From NCBI GenBank assembly GCA_010093485.1, contig MU001510.1, forward strand, positions 1,091,347 through 1,133,296: DNA of 41,950 nt, written 5' to 3'. The DNA comes from Karstenula rhodostoma CBS 690.94 (lineage: Eukaryota > Ascomycota > Dothideomycetes > Pleosporales > Didymosphaeriaceae). A program made the translations under genes and the position numbers. Below are positions 38,201 through 41,950 of this stretch, piece after piece (the first letter of the stretch is position 1; each line of letters begins with the position of its first letter). The notes beneath the pieces are model-generated. The model was not told where the DNA came from and ran no database searches. It saw only the letters and a list, made by a program, of their open reading frames with translations.

Positions 38201-40226
38201 ATAACTAACTATAGTATATTTTATACTTAAATATAACTTTAATAGTACTATTATTTCTAGATCTAGAAATACTATTAGTTAGTTTATTCTACTAAAATAT
38301 TATTATACTATTAAGTAAGTATTTATACTATTAAATAAGTATACCTATAATAACTAGTTTATATACTAGTCTAAGTATATATTTATAATATATAAAAGCT
38401 CTAATAGTTAAAATATTTCTATAGTTAATACCTATACTTAGAAGACTATTTAAATTATTAAGTTTTATCCTTTCCTCGGGTATCTATATATTAAGGTTAA
38501 TATAGAGAAATAACCTAAGGACTCTATATATAGATATAATAATAATTACCTTAATTTAAAATATAATCTAAACTATAAATTCTAGTTCTATAACTAGTTC
38601 CCCCTTTTTAAAGAGTATAATATACTCTCTAAAAGTAGTCTAAAAGGATATAGTAATTATATTTAGTAGTTATTTAAAAAGATACTAGATATAGATTATA
38701 ATATTATCCCTAATAATATTAACTAGGATAAGCTTAATAATATCTAGCTTATCTATAAGTTTCTTAAGTACTTACTAAAAATATAAGTAATTATAGTTCT
38801 TATTATAAATTAGACTCTAGTTTATAATAAGAAGATTATTTTATAGTTTTTTATATCCCTAATTTAGAAGCTTATTTAAGAGATTCTTAAATTATTAGGG
38901 TATATATTATTTTTAATTTACTCCTCTAATAGTATAGCCTAGTATAACTAGATTTAATCTTTCTAGAATAGTATTAAGATTAAGATTTATATTCTCCTTA
39001 TATCCTTCTAGGTATTTAGTACTAGCTATAACCTCTAGAATAATAGTTATATTAGTACTCTTATAGATTTCCCCTTAAACTAAAATATAAAGGACTAGAC
39101 TCTTAAATATTAATACTAAAATAATTAATATCTAAGTATATACTTCTTTTATATTACTATTTAAGGAATATATAGTATCTAGTAATATAGGTAAATTAAT
39201 TTACTTAAGAATACTTTAGAAACTTTCCTATATACCCCCTATATAATAACTATTCTTACTAACTTTTCTAGTAAAAACCTACTTACTTTACTAGTATTAG
39301 TATCTACTTTTTTTAACTATACTATTAAGGAAAATAATATTAAGGAGTTTACTAAAACCTTTAATATTCTAGAGGATATTATTACTTAGATATATAAGAA
39401 TATACTAGATACCTTTATTAGGAGGCCTAAGTATAATATAGTTTTTAATAATACTAACTATAAGTATCTTTTTATCTTTAGTAAATATACTATAAAGTTT
39501 ATTAAAAAGAAATATAAGAACTATAAGTATTCTTTTAAATAGTAGTCTACTCTAGTTTTATTTTCTATTATAATATATACTCTTATAGCCTCTACTTCTA
39601 CTAGAACTATTACTAAAATATCTAGTTTTCTAGATAACTTTACTAAGGATATTATTAAATTAGGGTAGCTAGAGTTAGATATATATAAAATAGTCTAAAT
39701 AGAGAAATATAGTTTTAATCTAGATAATATCTTTTATACTAAGTCTATACCTAAAAAAAAAAAGAAATCTAATATAATCTACCTTATAGACTATACTCTA
39801 AAGGTAAGTAATATACTATTTAGAATATAAATAGAGCTTAATAAGTATACTAAAAATACTAAAATAGATTTATAAAATACTTACCTAACTATTATTTCTA
39901 TATAATATAATAGTTTCTAAATATTTAATAATACCTATATAGAAGTATTTAAGGCTACCTAAGAAGCTAATATAGAGTAGAGTTCTAATAAGTAAGTATT
40001 AGATATTAAGAAGTACCTAGATAAGTATAATATATAGAATATACTTAATTATATAAAGTAATATCTAATATATTATTTACTTTTTAATAATTTTATACCT
40101 CTAAATATATAAGAACGCGATTAGATTATAAAGTAGGTTAAGGCCTATAAGGGTCTAAAGGATATAGACTATTTAACTATAGTACTAAAAAAGTCTAGTA
40201 GAGATAGTAGAAAAAAAAAGTAGTAA
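35282..40226 (+). pseudogene. SNF2-family ATPase, copy C: full length, RIP-inactivated
   Basis: The inferred start is ATA at 35282 (mutated ATG). With the intron at 38035-38104 removed, the exons give exactly 1,625 codons. Residues 1-600 are unassigned. Motif I is at 37088-37129: Gly-Ile-Ile-Ile-Asp-Met-Ile-Gly-Leu-Gly-Lys-Thr-Ile-Gln before RIP. Motif Ia-like P-V/I-N-L-L-W follows. The C-terminal lobe, after the intron, has a K-V-I-L-W-F-F type strand (38830), Ser-Phe-Gln-Val-Phe-Ser-Thr-Gly-Tyr-Asn-Leu-Gln (motif V, to 39038), Ile-Asp-Phe-Pro-Leu-Asn, and a Q-X3-[RH]-X2-[RQ]-X2-Q motif VI region at 39096-39128. A 360-codon basic tail follows. The family uses ATP to move along DNA and remodel nucleosomes; partners here are unknown. 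The end could extend to about 40415 if the TAG/TAA at 40221-40226 are mutated Gln codons. Confidence 0.75.
38035..38104 (+). other. Spliceosomal intron in SNF2 copy C
   Basis: The donor GTAAGT is at 38035-38040, the branch-point-like CTAAT at 38081-38085, and the acceptor TATAG ends at 38104. Length is 70 bp, typical of filamentous fungi. Removing it joins the upstream frame to the downstream frame, which otherwise differ by one. That agreement supports it independently of the signals. Confidence 0.8.
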
Positions 40227-40593
40227 GTAGTATTATATAGTTATAGTATAATAGAGATTAAAGTAGAAGATAGAAACTAAAATAGGGGATAGAAACTAAA
40301 ATAGAGAATAGAGATTAAAATAGAGTTATAGTTTAAAATTATAGAATAATAGTAATAAAGATTAAAGTAAAGTTATAGTTTAGAACTATATAATAATAAT
40401 TAGTATAAATAGTTCTAATCTATAGATATATTTTACTATTTACTTATATTTTTTTACTATAATATTAAGAATCTACTATAGTGGCCTTTACTATAATCTT
40501 TACTTTAAATAATATAATCTAGTAATATCTTATATACTATTATATAGGTAAACCTACTAAAATATTTATTTATAGTTTAGTAATTACTTTATA
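40227..40593. repeat. A/G-rich 19-bp and longer degenerate repeats after SNF2
   Basis: At 40269-40325 three copies of a 19-bp unit (GATAGAAACTAAAAT core) follow each other. At 40312-40410 there are two diverged copies of a segment containing AGTTATAGTTTA. In the SNF2 frame these would encode a Gln/Asn/Lys/Glu-rich low-complexity tail; otherwise they are 3' untranslated sequence. The rest, to 40593, shows nothing recognisable. Confidence 0.65.
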
Positions 40594-40672
40594 ACTTCTC
40601 TTTTTTTTTTTTCTTTTTTTTCCTCTTTTTCTTTTCTCCCCTCTCTCTACTCTTTATTACCTTCTTTAAACT
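40594..40672 (+). promoter_or_regulatory. Pyrimidine-rich tract, likely promoter of the downstream gene
   Basis: About 80 bp are almost purely C and T, including a run of 12 T and CTCCCCTCTCTCTAC. CT-rich stretches just upstream of the start are common in ascomycete promoters, and an open frame follows closely. Confidence 0.4.
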
Positions 40673-40689
40673 ATTTTCTTACCTACTAT

Positions 40690-41532
40690 TCTATAATATA
40701 AGTATATAATATATTTTAACTTTTCTATAGGTTATTTAATTCTAATAAGTACTTTACTAACTAATTTATAAAAGAGACTTATAATTACTAATAGTAAAAT
40801 AATACCTATACTATTATTAATATAATTTATAAAGTATAAGAGGCTTTTCTTTTTAATAGTATATATTACCTATCTCTCCTAGATAACTAGATAGAGTTTA
40901 ATATTTCTAGAAATATAATAGAGAATTAAGAAGTAGCCTTCTATACTACTAAACCCTAGTCTAGCTAATTAGGGGTATTTATAGTTTTAATACCCCTAGA
41001 CCTACCTATATAGATATAGTACTAAGTAGTATTACCTATAAAAAAAAAGCGTAGTATTACTTTACTCTTTAATAATATAAATATTAAAGCTAATTAGGAT
41101 AAGTTTATCTACCTCTATAATTATAAGGAAGATAGTCTTAAGTAGATAATACTATAAAAGAAATATAATAAGTATATTATAAATATTATAGTAAATATAG
41201 TCTAAGTAGCTAAAAATATATATTTTACTAATCTAGTAAACTAGTTTATATAGTTAGAATTAGGTAATCTAGATAAGGAGTAGATATAGGCGCTTAAGAA
41301 ATATATACTTAAAAAAGGAGAAAGAGAGTAACTATTTAGATACCCTAATAATCTACTATTTATAATAAATAAGCTTAGTAACTACCCTTATAATAATACT
41401 AGTAATAATTTTAATATATATAAGTATTTTAGAGTATATACTATAGAGAATCTAGATACTTTTATAGATAATAGGTAGGCTAGATATAGCTAGGGGGCTT
41501 ATAATAAACTTTTCTATAAACCCCCTATCTAA
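40690..41532 (+). pseudogene. Unrecognised protein, RIP-damaged, right of the module
   Basis: A plus-strand frame of about 280 codons has stops only at expected Gln/Trp codons, ending at TAA 41530-41532. The start is uncertain. GTATATAA...TTTTCTATAG at about 40702-40731 could also be an intron, which would move the first exon upstream. Readable stretches include Leu-Gly-Val-Phe-Ile-Val-Leu-Ile-Pro-Leu-Asp-Leu-Pro near 40970-41010 and an acidic/basic mixed C-terminal half ending Lys-Leu-Phe-Tyr-Lys-Pro-Pro. The same Lys-Leu-Phe-Tyr-Lys-Pro-Pro run occurs after motif I in the SNF2 gene (near 37170), but the flanks do not match. No domain was recognised. It occurs once in this window. Confidence 0.5.
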
Positions 41533-41749
41533 CCCTAAATATAATATAATAATATAATATATAGTATTAGTATATAGATAATATTAATATTTAGAGTATA
41601 TATAGATATAGTTAGTATATAGTATTAATATTTAGATTATAAATTAGTAGGGGATAATTATTCTAGTAGAAGTAGAGAAGATTATATATAGGTATTAAAT
41701 AGTATAAATTTATTAACTATATTCTATATATATAGACCTCCTTATTTTA
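41533..41749. other. Intergenic A/T-rich stretch with short TA-type repeats
   Basis: About 215 bp between the last gene and the right-edge element. Segments such as TAGTATTAATATTTAGA and ATAGTATTAGTATATAG recur loosely between 41565 and 41640. I see no gene or RNA. Confidence 0.6.
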
Positions 41750-41950
41750 GGGCCCTAAGTGGGAAAATAATGGCCCGTATATTCGCTAAAGTAAAAAAAT
41801 ACCTAGATTTAAATTAAAAAAAATAATTTTAGTTACTAAAATATATTAAGATCTAGCGCGATACCTAGACTCTAAAGTAAAAAAATTTAATAATAAGAAA
41901 CTCTAAATTAAAAAAAATAATTTTAGTTACTAAAATATACTAAGATCTTA
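41750..41950. mobile_element. Edge of another repeat element, running off the window
   Basis: The base composition changes here: TGG, GTGGG, GGCCCG and GCGCG survive in a short space. TTAAGATCT-type blocks repeat: AAATTAAAAAAAATAATTTT starts at 41811 and again at 41905 (94 bp apart), each followed by AGTTACTAAAATATA. CTAAAGTAAAAAAAT occurs at 41786 and 41872. The start AGTGGGAAAATAATGGCCCG follows a TA and could be a terminal repeat of a Tc1/mariner-like DNA transposon. That is a guess, since the other end is outside the window. Confidence 0.4.

Larger units (their letters stand above)
27751..38524 (+). repeat. Module copy C, shared part (10.8 kb)
   Basis: This is the third copy and the least mutated overall. 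Its spacing matches A and B except for one extra base in a G run at about 35082-35088 before the SNF2 gene (7,579 against 7,578 bp). Beyond 38524 the SNF2 gene continues where copies A and B break off, so C represents the complete arrangement. Confidence 0.9.

Noticed and set aside
38525..39250. A different SNF2 reading frame through the region after the intron
   Set aside because: Another frame is also free of non-RIP stops, but only the frame reached through the 70-bp intron gives the SNF2 motif V and VI pattern and runs on without a break into the C-terminal tail.
39300..40226. A separate gene after the SNF2 ATPase
   Set aside because: The frame is continuous with the SNF2 C-terminal lobe, with no stop other than RIP-type codons, so it is better read as a C-terminal extension.
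41520..41540. Telomere repeat (CTAACCCTAA near 41530)
   Set aside because: Only one partial copy is present, and no (TTAGGG)n tract is found in the window. The other TTAGGG words are isolated.
1..41950. Mitochondrial or other organelle genome, suggested by the extreme A/T content
   Set aside because: LTR retrotransposon, RecQ and SNF2 genes, a fungal spliceosomal intron and transition-only differences between repeats all point to nuclear DNA changed by RIP.
1..41950. tRNA or rRNA genes
   Set aside because: No cloverleaf, box A/B or ribosomal core sequence was seen on either strand. RIP could hide them, but nothing supports a call.

Overview
This window is AT-rich eukaryotic DNA from a filamentous ascomycete (Pezizomycotina). 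It has been heavily altered by repeat-induced point mutation (RIP). CpA and TpG are almost absent, TpA is everywhere, ATG is nearly missing, and reading frames contain TAA/TAG only where Gln, Trp or Arg codons are expected. Where frames could be followed they stay open for kilobases apart from these RIP-type stops, so the genes can still be read as fossils. I found no intact gene. The genus cannot be told from the sequence.

The layout is a head-to-tail array of three copies of one module of about 11 kb: A (198-19063), B (19376-27382) and C (27751 onward). A short satellite with a 22-bp period precedes each copy (1-197, 19131-19379 with a 40-N assembly gap, 27451-27750). Each module carries, in order: (1) a minus-strand ORF of about 523 codons with a Lys-rich, probably coiled-coil middle, not recognised; (2) a divergent promoter region of about 190 bp with two palindromes; (3) a plus-strand RecQ-type helicase of about 1,775 codons with an N-terminal OrsD/DUF3505-like C2H2 region, resembling fungal telomere-linked helicases; (4) three exact 70-bp direct repeats; (5) a plus-strand SNF2-family ATPase gene. 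Distances between landmarks agree to the base among copies, so they differ almost only by C-to-T and G-to-A changes.

The copies differ in completeness. In A an 8,088-bp Ty3/gypsy chromovirus (7776-15863, 246-bp LTRs, TTAAT target duplication) sits after codon 16 of the SNF2 gene, and that gene is later cut off before its C-terminal helicase lobe. B carries the same end but also lost about 2.77 kb at a short microhomology. Only C keeps a full SNF2 gene (35282-40226) with a recognisable 70-bp intron.

Right of the module are a pyrimidine-rich tract, one further RIP-damaged plus-strand ORF (about 40690-41532, not recognised), and from about 41750 the edge of another repeat that is less mutated. 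The combination of a RecQ-like helicase, a chromatin-remodeller-like ATPase and satellite boundaries fits a subtelomeric or similar heterochromatic repeat. No telomere repeat tract is present, so that placement is inference. If intact copies exist elsewhere in the genome, the products would probably be nuclear, DNA-handling proteins.
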